The position numbers and the translations under genes are program-made. Below, piece by piece: positions 51,032-59,680 of a stretch of DNA of 64,000 nucleotides; the first letter of the stretch is position 1; every line of letters begins with the position of its first letter. The notes under the pieces were generated by a model that saw only the letters and a program-made list of their open reading frames with translations, searched no databases and was not told where the DNA came from. This DNA is from JBNRMR01 sp050942895 (GTDB lineage: Bacteria; Bacillota; Clostridia; Christensenellales; UBA1750). The DNA lies in the NCBI GenBank assembly GCA_050942895.1, contig JBMNOE010000008.1, forward strand, positions 1-64,000, given 5' to 3'.

Positions 51032-52507
51032 TTAAAAATCCACAGGCGCTATGTCGATATCGCCCTTGGCAATGCGCCAGGCTTTTATCTCATCGCGAAG
51101 TCGGTCAATAATAGGCTTGAAGGCGGAATCTCCCGCCAGGTTTTTCATCTCACCGGGATCATCAGGCAAGTAAAACAGCTCGCTTTCCCCGATCCAGCTT
51201 TGATTGTATTTCCATCCGTCGGCGGTGATGACAGTTCTTACCGGATCTTCAAGCGCCTCGTCCTCAGAGGTATGCATGGGGTTCCACTGGATGAATACGC
51301 TACGGCCTTCCGGCTCACATTCGCCGCTTAGGGCCGGCATCCAAGATTCGCCCTGCAAAAAGCCGGGAACTTCTTTGCCCATGGCCTCAAGAAGGGTGGG
51401 CGCCAGGTCCACCTGGCTTATGGGCTGCGCGATCCGCCTGTGGGCAATGCCCGGGAACCGGAGCAGCAGCGGCACCTTTACGGCCTCCTCGTTCATCATG
51501 CCCTTTGTCAGCACCCTATGGGCGCCCATCATGTCGCCATGGTCGCTGGTGTATACCACTATGGTGTTTTCGTCAAGGCCGTTTTCCTCCAGCGCATCCA
51601 GAATTTTGCCCAGTGCGCTGTCCACTTGGCTTATAAGCCCCCAATATCTGGCAATAAGCCGCTTCCAGTCCTCCTCGGTTTTAAGGGGCATGCCGTCTTG
51701 CCCATGCTTAAAGAAGCGCTTTCGCATCTGCACCAGCCGGCTGTTTTCAGTGTTGTATCTCCCCTCCTCAAAGCTTTCGGGTAGCGGAATTTCTCTATAA
51801 TCATACTGCTCGTCGCGGGGGCCTGTGAAGGGCATATGCGGCTCCAAAAAGTTTACGAACAGAGCAAAGGGCTCGTCCTTATTCTCTTTTAAAAAGCGAG
51901 CGGTCTCCCCCGCCAGATAGGCCGGCTTACCGTGCTCCTCCGTCAGGCCGGCTGCAAAAGTTCTTGAAAAGCATTTTGCGCCATGGGCGTTGACAGTGTC
52001 CGGCTCATAGCCCTGTTCGGCGAGATAATGGGAATAGCTGCTGACGGCGCTTTTGTCACGCTCCGGCGAATATTGAAGGGCGTATATGTCCTCGATGCTG
52101 CGCCAATGCTCAAAGCCATGCTGGGCAAAGACCTCGTCGCCCAGATGCCATTTCCCAAAATAGCCGGTTGTATATCCGGTAAAATCGGCAAGCTCCGGGA
52201 AGCACTTCGTGTCCGGTCTGAGGGAAATGTTGTTCTTCGTGCAGCCGTTTGTGTGGGGGTAAAGCCCGGTTAATATGGTTGAACGCGAAGGTGTGCATAC
52301 CGGCTGGGTTACATATGCGTTTTCAAACAGCTGGCTTTGCGCAGCAAGGCGGTCCATATTCGGCGTTGAAATCTGCGAATTGCCATAGCTGCCCATTGTT
52401 TTTGCGGCCTGTTCATCCGTGAATATAAACAATAGATTGGGCTTTCCTGTCTCTTTTTTCCCTCTCGGTTCAATTAATGTCTTTGCGCGACCTTCAATCT
52501 CGCCCAT
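51032..52507 (-). CDS. Cys-type sulfatase 2
   Basis: 491 residues, first gene of the minus-strand sulfatase pair. Metal Asp31 is in FIFTDEQ and the maturation motif is Cys71-Thr-Pro-Ser-Arg in QPVCTPSRSTILTGLYP; the GKWHLGD and VYTSDHGDMMGAH motifs are intact. The N-terminal 20 residues are polar, not a signal peptide. GGGGTG lies 9 bases before ATG 52507. The promoter at 52690-52662 is divergent from locus C. It needs the anSME at 5454 for formylglycine formation. Confidence 0.94.
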   Translation of the reverse strand: MGEIEGRAKTLIEPRGKKETGKPNLLFIFTDEQAAKTMGSYGNSQISTPNMDRLAAQSQLFENAYVTQPVCTPSRSTILTGLYPHTNGCTKNNISLRPDTKCFPELADFTGYTTGYFGKWHLGDEVFAQHGFEHWRSIEDIYALQYSPERDKSAVSSYSHYLAEQGYEPDTVNAHGAKCFSRTFAAGLTEEHGKPAYLAGETARFLKENKDEPFALFVNFLEPHMPFTGPRDEQYDYREIPLPESFEEGRYNTENSRLVQMRKRFFKHGQDGMPLKTEEDWKRLIARYWGLISQVDSALGKILDALEENGLDENTIVVYTSDHGDMMGAHRVLTKGMMNEEAVKVPLLLRFPGIAHRRIAQPISQVDLAPTLLEAMGKEVPGFLQGESWMPALSGECEPEGRSVFIQWNPMHTSEDEALEDPVRTVITADGWKYNQSWIGESELFYLPDDPGEMKNLAGDSAFKPIIDRLRDEIKAWRIAKGDIDIAPVDF

Positions 52508-52661
52508 GGTTTTACACCCCTCTTCTTTTTAATTTAATAAACTGGATAATAAATGGACAAAAAATAATTTTTCGAGCGCGGCGCTTTCTTCATAAACCGT
52601 CAGCGTTTATTGATTGATGAAAAACATACGCCCTTCTTTCACTTTTGCTTATTCAACTATC

Positions 52662-52690
52662 AGTATAGCGGTGTGAATAATCTTTGTAAA
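52662..52690 (-). promoter_or_regulatory. Promoter of the sulfatase pair
   Basis: TTTACA (52690-52685), 17 bases, TATACT (52667-52662). The region 52508-52661 is leader without a gene. Confidence 0.7.
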
Positions 52691-52821
52691 TCTGCAGTTT
52701 TCAGATAATGTGCATAATTTAAGTTTTTTATTTTCATGTGCACTTCTATATAAAAATTATTATTTACATTATTCAAAGCACATAAAATCTTAAAAGCTGC
52801 ACATAGCTGAAAAAACAGCGA

Positions 52822-52851
52822 TTTACAAGGCCGCTCCTTTTGGGTTATGCT
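52822..52851 (+). promoter_or_regulatory. Possible promoter of locus C
   Basis: TTTACA (52822-52827), 18 bases, TATGCT (52846-52851), opposite the sulfatase promoter. Confidence 0.45.
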
Positions 52852-52976
52852 TACCCTGCAAAAACAAACGACATAATTTTAACGGCGCTCAGGCGGTATA
52901 TACGGCATAGAACCTCATCATGCATATGGCTGATATGTTGAAATTATTGCGTTATAAAAGAGTAAGGATGATGCAC

Positions 52977-53942
52977 ATGGTTTACCAGACAGAATCAGCG
53001 GCAAAGAAGCCATCAGGAAGGGCCATTAAACTCAAAAGAACATTGCTAAAGGCAATACGCTGTTGGCAGTTATATGTGCTTTTGCTGATCCCTGTGGTGT
53101 ACACGGTGATATTCGCCTATGTGCCCATGTACGGCGCCCAGATCGCCTTTCGCAACTTCAGGCCGGTGGCGGGAATTTGGGGAAGCGAATTCGTTGGGCT
53201 TGAGCATTTCATTAAATTTGCAAAATCGGTTTCCTTTTGGCAGCTCATCAGAAACACGATAGTGATCAGCGTTTATGATCTGGTGCTGAGCCTTCCCTTC
53301 TCGATGCTCTTTGCCCTTGGCCTCAATTATATAAGGCAAAAGGGTTACAAGAAAACAATACAGCTTATATCGTATGCGCCGCATTTTATATCCACGGTTG
53401 TCATGTGCGGCATAATTGTGCAGTTTGTAAACCCGCGCATAGGCATCATAAACAAGCTGTTTGAGGCCGTGGGCATGGCGAAGGTGGACTTTCTGGCAAG
53501 CCCGAACGCCTTCCCATCCCTTTATGTGTGGACGAATCTCTGGCAGTCCCTGGGATTCAGCTCCATCATATTTATCGCAGTTTTAAGCTCTGTTAACCCC
53601 GAGCTGCACGAAGCGGCAATCGTGGACGGCGCGACCATAACAAAGCGCATAATCTTCATTGACCTTCCGGCGATCATGCCCACAGCCATCACTTTGCTGA
53701 TATTAAATTCCGGGAAAATACTGAGCCTGGGCTTTGAGAAGGTTTTGCTGCTTCAAACACCGCTGAACCAGCGCACATCGGAGGTAATTTCTACCTATAT
53801 ATATAAAATAGGCATTGCGGCAAACTTCCCCAACTTCTCCTATTCAACGGCTGTGGGCCTGTTTCAGTCGATCATTGGCCTTTTGCTTATGATAGGCGTC
53901 AACACCGTTTCCAGAAAAGTCTCCGAAACCAGCCTTTGGTGA
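52977..53942 (+). CDS. Carbohydrate ABC transporter permease, LplB type (locus C)
   Basis: About 321 residues from ATG 52977, which has AAGGATG upstream; an ATG at 52920 lacks a site and would add 19 residues. LYVLLLIPVVYTVIFAYVPM and YGAQIAFRNF mark the LplB subfamily, the EAA loop reads HEAAIVDGATITKRIIFIDL and the C-terminus VSRKVSETSLW. Six helices are predicted. It is the first gene of a transporter-glycosidase-sulfatase operon. Confidence 0.92.
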   Translation: MVYQTESAAKKPSGRAIKLKRTLLKAIRCWQLYVLLLIPVVYTVIFAYVPMYGAQIAFRNFRPVAGIWGSEFVGLEHFIKFAKSVSFWQLIRNTIVISVYDLVLSLPFSMLFALGLNYIRQKGYKKTIQLISYAPHFISTVVMCGIIVQFVNPRIGIINKLFEAVGMAKVDFLASPNAFPSLYVWTNLWQSLGFSSIIFIAVLSSVNPELHEAAIVDGATITKRIIFIDLPAIMPTAITLLILNSGKILSLGFEKVLLLQTPLNQRTSEVISTYIYKIGIAANFPNFSYSTAVGLFQSIIGLLLMIGVNTVSRKVSETSLW

Positions 53943-53972
53943 TCTTCGTTTATTAGGGGGTATTGATTTATT

Positions 53973-54893
53973 ATGATTAAAGCAAGCGCAAAGACGAAAT
54001 CAGTCATCCGTGACACTATGGCCGACAGGGTTTTCCTCACCATAAACATTATTATCATGAGCCTGTTCCTGTTGGTTTTCCTATATCCGCTGTTATATAT
54101 CATCAGCGCATCCTTCAGCTCCGGCTCGGCGCTGCTTTCAGGGCGAGTCTATCTTTGGCCGGTGGGCTTCAACCTGGAGGGCTATAAGGCAGTTTTCAAT
54201 TATCGGCTCATATTGGTGGGCTTTCGCAATTCTTTTTTCTATATGATAGTCGGCACCGCCATCAGCCTGGCTATGACGGTTCTTGCCGCATACCCTCTCT
54301 CACGGGGGGATCTGGTCTTTAAAAAGGGCGTGCTGTTCTTCTTTTCTTTCACGATGTTTTTCAGCGGGGGGTTGATTCCTTCCTTCCTTCTGGTGAGGGA
54401 TCTTGGCATGAGAAACACCGTCTGGGCCATACTCATACCCGGGGCGATGTCAGTTTGGAACATGCTGGTAACCCGCTCATACTTTAGCACCAGCATTCCT
54501 GGCGAGCTGCTGGAAGCGGCCCAGATAGACGGCTGCAATGATTTTACCTTCTTCGGTAAGGTCGTAATCCCCCTTTCGGCGCCGATAATCGCGGTCATGG
54601 CGCTTTTCTACGCCGTCGGGCGCTGGAACAGCTACTTTAGCGCCCTCATATATCTGGACAACATAAATCTTTATCCGCTGCAATTGTTTTTGCGCCAGGT
54701 GCTGCTGATGAACACTATCGACTTTTCAATGATGCCCGTCATCGACCTGGAGGACGCTGCCAACAGGCTGAACCTGACAGAGCTGCTGAAATATGCGTTG
54801 ATTGTGGTTTCAAGCCTGCCCGTATTGCTGATTTATCCCTTTGTGCAAAAATATTTTGTAAAGGGCGTAATGCTTGGCTCTTTGAAAGGCTGA
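53973..54893 (+). CDS. Carbohydrate ABC transporter permease, YtcP type (locus C)
   Basis: A 306-residue permease with six helices, EAA loop LEAAQIDGCNDFTFFGKVVI and the ending KYFVKGVMLGSLKG. It is 30 bases after its partner. The ribosome site is a weak GGGGG before ATG 53973. As in loci A and B no ATPase gene is linked. Confidence 0.93.
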   Translation: MIKASAKTKSVIRDTMADRVFLTINIIIMSLFLLVFLYPLLYIISASFSSGSALLSGRVYLWPVGFNLEGYKAVFNYRLILVGFRNSFFYMIVGTAISLAMTVLAAYPLSRGDLVFKKGVLFFFSFTMFFSGGLIPSFLLVRDLGMRNTVWAILIPGAMSVWNMLVTRSYFSTSIPGELLEAAQIDGCNDFTFFGKVVIPLSAPIIAVMALFYAVGRWNSYFSALIYLDNINLYPLQLFLRQVLLMNTIDFSMMPVIDLEDAANRLNLTELLKYALIVVSSLPVLLIYPFVQKYFVKGVMLGSLKG

Positions 54894-54954
54894 CGCCCAA
54901 GCAAAAGTTGAAACCTGCCGGCGCCGCCGGTTTAAAATAAAAGGAGGACACAAA

Positions 54955-56688
54955 ATGAAAAAGCCGTTACTCAAGGTGATCGCTCTGTTTCTCGGTTTGA
55001 TAATCGCGCTGTCAGCTTGCCAGGGCGCGTCCACTGGAACAGGCCAGACTTCCGCACCAACTGCAACAGCCGGCCAGGCGACGGCTCCCGCGGGCACATC
55101 AGCTCCCACAGCAGCCCCTCAGGAGCCGGACGAAAGCAAGGGGCCTTACTGGCTGACCGACGAGACCGTCACCCTTTCCTGTTACGCCCTGCTAAGACCC
55201 AAGACCGATGACTTTGAAAACAACTGGTTCACGAACTGGATAAAGGAAAACGCTAATGTGGACCTTGAATTCATCGTCTCACCCAGCGATGAAGGCCGAA
55301 GCAAGCTGAACATTCTGCTTTCCAGCGGAGATTACCCCGACATCATACTTCCGGTCAGCATGTTCACAAGAACGGAAGTGAACTACTACGGCCGCCAAGG
55401 CATTTTTCTGGAGCTGAATGATTATATCGACCAGCACGGCACCTATACCCGGGAAGCATTTGAAAGCTATCCAAACGCAAGGGCCTACGCCAGCACCGAG
55501 GGCGGCAGTATATATACACTACCCGCCATTGCGGATTCGCTGCATCTTTCCAGCTTACCCAAGATGTGGATATATCAGCCCTGGCTGGACGCCCTTAATC
55601 TGGACACGCCCACCACCACCGACGAGCTGCTGACCGTCCTTCGCGCCTTCAGGGATGATGATCCCAACGGGAACGGCCTTAAGGACGAGATCCCTGCCGC
55701 AGGCGCCGCCACCGGATGGAACAATCAGCCCGAGGTATTCCTGACCAATGCATTCACATATCATGACGGCTACGACAAAGAGCAAATCTGGATTGAAAAC
55801 GACGTTGTGTCCGTCACCTATATCACGGATGAATACAAAGAAGCGCTTAAATACGTCAGGACTTTGGTTTCCGAGGGCCTGCTGGCAAAAGAATCCTTCA
55901 CCCAGGATCGTACCGTATTGCGCCAGATAGGCGAAAACCCGGATGTTCACATACTGGGTGCATCCTTTGCTCCCGCGCCATCGGGCTTTGCGGATGCCAG
56001 CGAAAGCGGCAGCGGCCGCTGGAGAGATTACGAGGCCCTTGCGCCCCTGAAAGGGCCCGCCGGAGTACAACTCACCTGCTATGATTATAACTACCCCTAC
56101 CGCACAGGCACTCAGATCACCGATAAATGCAGCGATCCCTTGGTTGCCTTCAGGCTTTTGGATTTATTTTACAACAAGGAAGTCGCTATGCTCAAGGAAT
56201 ATGGCGAGATGGATGTCTATTGGCGTTGGGCTGAACCTGGCGAGCTTAACCGCAACGGCGAGCAGGCTTACTCCGCCGGCACCAGCGGCGCACAATTGAT
56301 GGATAACAAAAATGTGGGATGGGACCAGACCGGCATATACTACTTCCATTTGGCGCACACGACCGGAGACGTCGTGCTTGATCCCACAGAGCCTCCCACA
56401 ATGGATAATGTAATCTTCACTGCAACTCGCGATAAATATGTCGCCTATCAGCCCGACGTGAAATATCTGTATCCCAATGTGATCGAAACCGAGGAGGAGG
56501 CGGTGGAGATATCCACCATCTCAACGGAGCTTAGGAACTATGTCAACGAGATGACAGCAAGGTTTGTGACCGGCGATATGGATATCGACAGCGGCTGGGG
56601 CAATTTCCTGCAAAACCTGGAGTCCATCGGCCTTTCCAGATATCTTCAGTTAAAGCAGGCCGTTTATGACAGGACCGTTAATCCTTAA
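54955..56688 (+). CDS. Extracellular solute-binding lipoprotein (locus C)
   Basis: 577 residues. Lipoprotein signal with lipobox LSAC (Cys22), Thr/Ala/Pro/Gly-rich linker (about 23-65) and a large binding domain containing PNGNGLKDEIP, a calcium-loop-like motif also present as PNGNGLSDELP in the locus A protein. AAGGAGG lies 9 bases before ATG 54955. Its ligand is probably the sulfated or decorated oligosaccharide processed by the following glycosidase and sulfatase. Confidence 0.93.
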   Translation: MKKPLLKVIALFLGLIIALSACQGASTGTGQTSAPTATAGQATAPAGTSAPTAAPQEPDESKGPYWLTDETVTLSCYALLRPKTDDFENNWFTNWIKENANVDLEFIVSPSDEGRSKLNILLSSGDYPDIILPVSMFTRTEVNYYGRQGIFLELNDYIDQHGTYTREAFESYPNARAYASTEGGSIYTLPAIADSLHLSSLPKMWIYQPWLDALNLDTPTTTDELLTVLRAFRDDDPNGNGLKDEIPAAGAATGWNNQPEVFLTNAFTYHDGYDKEQIWIENDVVSVTYITDEYKEALKYVRTLVSEGLLAKESFTQDRTVLRQIGENPDVHILGASFAPAPSGFADASESGSGRWRDYEALAPLKGPAGVQLTCYDYNYPYRTGTQITDKCSDPLVAFRLLDLFYNKEVAMLKEYGEMDVYWRWAEPGELNRNGEQAYSAGTSGAQLMDNKNVGWDQTGIYYFHLAHTTGDVVLDPTEPPTMDNVIFTATRDKYVAYQPDVKYLYPNVIETEEEAVEISTISTELRNYVNEMTARFVTGDMDIDSGWGNFLQNLESIGLSRYLQLKQAVYDRTVNP

Positions 56689-56701
56689 GCAGCTTACGCA
56701 G

Positions 56702-56727
56702 TTTGCGCCCTACTTTTAGGGCGCAAA
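56702..56727 (+). terminator. Hairpin between binding protein and glycosidase genes of locus C
   Basis: TTTGCGCCCT, loop ACTTTT, AGGGCGCAAA, then TATCTTTTATATC. A leaky terminator or stabiliser, in the same position as the hairpin of locus B. Confidence 0.6.
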
Positions 56728-56772
56728 TATCTTTTATATCTTTATATATCTTTAAAATCAGGAGTATAAATT

Positions 56773-58131
56773 ATGCTAAACGGAGTACTCAGGTATAACC
56801 CTAAAAATTCAAGATATTTTTCTGACGCCAGCGGGAAAGCCGTGTATTTGGCAGGCTCCCATAACTGGTTTGTCCAACAGGACTTCAAGCTGGACGGCGA
56901 AATGAACGCGTTTGACTATGACGGATTTCTAAGCATGATGGTTGAAAACAAGCATAATTTTATGCGCTATTGGCAGTTTGCCCTCCAGGCCTCCGGCGCC
57001 GGATGGACAAAGCAATCATTGGATTTTTCTCCCCTGCCCTACCAGCGCCTGGGACCCGGCCTTGCTTTGGACGGCCTGCCCAAATTTGATCTTGACAAGT
57101 GGAACGAGGATTATTTTGTTCGTCTGAGGGAAAGAGTCCGGCAGGCGGGCGAAAAGGGAATATATGTCGCTGTGCTGATGTTTGAGGGCTGGTGCGGCAA
57201 GAATAAGTCCGGCAGGATGGATTCCTGGCTTTCACATCCCTACAATGTACAAAACAATGTGAATGGCGATGACGGAGGAGATCAGAATATATTCACACTG
57301 GATATAAGCGCGATTGTGCGGCGGGAGGAGGCCTTCGTTAAAAAGGTGATCGACACTTTGAACGATCTTGATAATGTTCTTTACGAGATCGTAAACGAGG
57401 TCAGGAACGAGTTCGATAGCAAAATCTGGCAGATGCATATGATAGACTTCATCCATAAATATGAAAAGGGACTTCCAAAGCAGCATCCCGTGGGGATATC
57501 CGCCTCAGGTGCCTACGAAGATAATGTGCTTTTGATGCACAGCAACGCCGACTGGGTTGCGCCCGGCATCGATTTTAAGTATAATTACCGCATAGACCCA
57601 CCGGCAATGGATGGAAAAAAAGTGGTTATAATGGACACGGATCATATCTGCGCCCTCGATCATGCCGGCGACCGCAAGCTTGTGTGGAAGTGTTTTACCC
57701 GCGGCTACAACTACGCCCTGATGGATCCCTGGGTTCCGCTTCCGGGAAAACTTCTGGATCACATCAAGCATTGGGAGAAGAAAAAGGATGATCCCGTGTT
57801 TGAGGATGCGCGAAAGAACATCGGCTATACCCTTATGTTAGCCGAAAGGGTGGATTTAAACCGCATGTTCCCAAGGGATGACCTTGCCAACAGCGGCTAC
57901 TGCCTGGCGGACCCGGGTGAGGCATATATCGTTTATGTGCCGGAAGGCGGCGAGGTCGCGGTGGATCTTTGCGCATATGATTGCGAGTTTACCTACGAGT
58001 GGTTCAGCCCGGAAAAGGGTGAGATTATGGCAAGCGGTGTCATCATGGGGGGCAGAGCAGACTACAGCACCAACTTCAAGTTGCCCTTCAAGGGCGATGC
58101 GGTGCTTTTCCTTAAACAAAAAAGCACCTGA
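56773..58131 (+). CDS. Putative TIM-barrel glycoside hydrolase
   Basis: 452 residues. The opening NSRYFSDASGKAVYLAGSHN resembles DUF4038/DUF6298 and apiosidase-like (GH140) barrels. A clan-A-like acid/base is suggested by LYEIVNEVRNEF (near 212) and a nucleophile candidate by VIMDTDH (near 290). The last 90 residues form a beta domain (YIVYVPEGGEVAVDLCAYDC) of the putative collagen-binding type that often follows such barrels. No signal peptide. AGGAG is 7 bases before ATG 56773. It lies between the binding-protein and sulfatase genes, so it should act on the imported glycan. Family and specificity are not settled. Confidence 0.75.
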   Translation: MLNGVLRYNPKNSRYFSDASGKAVYLAGSHNWFVQQDFKLDGEMNAFDYDGFLSMMVENKHNFMRYWQFALQASGAGWTKQSLDFSPLPYQRLGPGLALDGLPKFDLDKWNEDYFVRLRERVRQAGEKGIYVAVLMFEGWCGKNKSGRMDSWLSHPYNVQNNVNGDDGGDQNIFTLDISAIVRREEAFVKKVIDTLNDLDNVLYEIVNEVRNEFDSKIWQMHMIDFIHKYEKGLPKQHPVGISASGAYEDNVLLMHSNADWVAPGIDFKYNYRIDPPAMDGKKVVIMDTDHICALDHAGDRKLVWKCFTRGYNYALMDPWVPLPGKLLDHIKHWEKKKDDPVFEDARKNIGYTLMLAERVDLNRMFPRDDLANSGYCLADPGEAYIVYVPEGGEVAVDLCAYDCEFTYEWFSPEKGEIMASGVIMGGRADYSTNFKLPFKGDAVLFLKQKST

Positions 58132-58182
58132 ACGACCAAGAGCAAGAGCATCTTATAGAGCATGTTTTGAAAGGGGCAGCGC

Positions 58183-59604
58183 ATGAAAACTCCGAACATT
58201 CTTCTGATAACCTCCGACCAGCATCGTTACGATTGCATCGGTTATGCGGGAGTATATCCTGTTTCCACACCCCATTTGGACGCGCTTGCCCGCGAGGGGA
58301 TGGCCTTCTCACAGGCATATACTCCCATACCCACCTGCTGCCCCGCACGTCAGGCTCTCCTGAGCGGAAAAAGGCCGGAGTCCACCGGCGGGTTTTGGAA
58401 CTATGATCAGGGGCTCCCGGGGGGAGTTCTTGAACCAGAGCATGCGGTTTGGACGAATCGCCTGAATGATCTGGGCTATAACAGCGCATACCTAGGCAAA
58501 TGGCATGTTCACCCGGAAAAAACTCCCATTGACTTTGGCTACGGCGCATATGTGGATGATGGCCTGCATAAAGAATTCGTCCTTGATAAATATGGCGCTG
58601 AATATCTGCCAAGCCGCCCGGACCAGAATGGGAAAGGGCGTGGAATGCTGGGCGCTGTCGATCCCCTGCCCTTGGAGGACAGCCACACCCACTGGCTGGC
58701 TCGCCGCACCATGGAGATGATCGACAGCTTCAGCGATGAGAAAAAGCCCTGGCATATCCGACTGGACTTCGTTGAGCCTCACCTGCCCTGCAACCCCGTG
58801 AAGGAGTTCGATCAGCAGTTCTCGGCGGAGGATATTCCCCCGTGGGCAAATCTCAAGGATGATTTTAAAAACAAGCCCTTTATACAAAAGCAGCAGGTGG
58901 CCACCTGGAATCTGGAAGGCTTTGAATGGGATGACTGGAAGGAGTGCGTGAAGCGCTACTATGCATTTATTGCCCAGACCGACGACGCCATTGGCCGCGT
59001 CCTAAGCCACCTGCGCCAATGCGGCCTTGAGGATGACACTTTGATAATCTATTCCTGCGACCACGGGGATATGGGCGGCGCCCGCGGCATGTACGACAAG
59101 CATTATGTGCAATATCAGGATGTCATTCGCGTGCCTATGATCGTTAAATGGCCGGGGGTAGTAAGGCCAAACAGCCGCTGCGAAGAATTCGTTTACCCTT
59201 ATCTTGATCTTGCCTCCACATTTCTTGACATCTGGGGCATTGAAAATCCCGGCGGGCTGCATGGCGAGTCCATGCTGGAGCTGTGGCGGGGAAACCGCTG
59301 CCCCTATTGGCGCACTCAGGTGATGACCACCTTCAACGGCGCCCAGTTTGGGCTTTTCACCCAGCGCGCTCTGACGGACCGCCGATATAAATATGTCTGG
59401 AATGCTACGGATGTGGACGAATTGTACGATCTTCAGGCAGACCCGCAGGAGCTTGTAAACCTTGCGGCAGACAGCAAACAAAAGCCCGTTTTGGCTGATA
59501 TGAGAAAGCGGCTATACCAGGAAATGAACTCCTGCGGAGATAGTTTTGCGCAAAAAATCTGGCTTAAGGGGCAGTTCCTGGAAGAAAAAAAGCTGAAAAG
59601 CTAA
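58183..59604 (+). CDS. Cys-type sulfatase 3
   Basis: 473 residues. Metal Asp12 is in ITSDQHR; the maturation motif is Cys52-Cys-Pro-Ala-Arg in IPTCCPARQALLSG, the Cys52 being converted. GKWHVHPEK and YSCDHGDMGG complete the active-site set. This branch (CCPAR, DQHR) differs from sulfatases 1 and 2 and probably has another position specificity. AAAGGGG lies 8 bases before ATG 58183. It is the last gene of locus C, has no signal peptide and is convergent with the AraC-type regulator at 61974. Confidence 0.94.
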   Translation: MKTPNILLITSDQHRYDCIGYAGVYPVSTPHLDALAREGMAFSQAYTPIPTCCPARQALLSGKRPESTGGFWNYDQGLPGGVLEPEHAVWTNRLNDLGYNSAYLGKWHVHPEKTPIDFGYGAYVDDGLHKEFVLDKYGAEYLPSRPDQNGKGRGMLGAVDPLPLEDSHTHWLARRTMEMIDSFSDEKKPWHIRLDFVEPHLPCNPVKEFDQQFSAEDIPPWANLKDDFKNKPFIQKQQVATWNLEGFEWDDWKECVKRYYAFIAQTDDAIGRVLSHLRQCGLEDDTLIIYSCDHGDMGGARGMYDKHYVQYQDVIRVPMIVKWPGVVRPNSRCEEFVYPYLDLASTFLDIWGIENPGGLHGESMLELWRGNRCPYWRTQVMTTFNGAQFGLFTQRALTDRRYKYVWNATDVDELYDLQADPQELVNLAADSKQKPVLADMRKRLYQEMNSCGDSFAQKIWLKGQFLEEKKLKS

Positions 59605-59636
59605 AAAGCTGATTTGATTCCTCGCATCAAATAACA

Positions 59637-59680
59637 AGACGCTTAAGCAAAGCACAAGCCTGCTTCAGCGTCTGTTTTTA
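59637..59680 (+). terminator. Terminator of locus C
   Basis: AGACGCT.AAGCA pairs with TGCTT.AGCGTCT, followed by GTTTTTATTTT. It overlaps the last codons of the convergent regulator gene. Confidence 0.8.
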
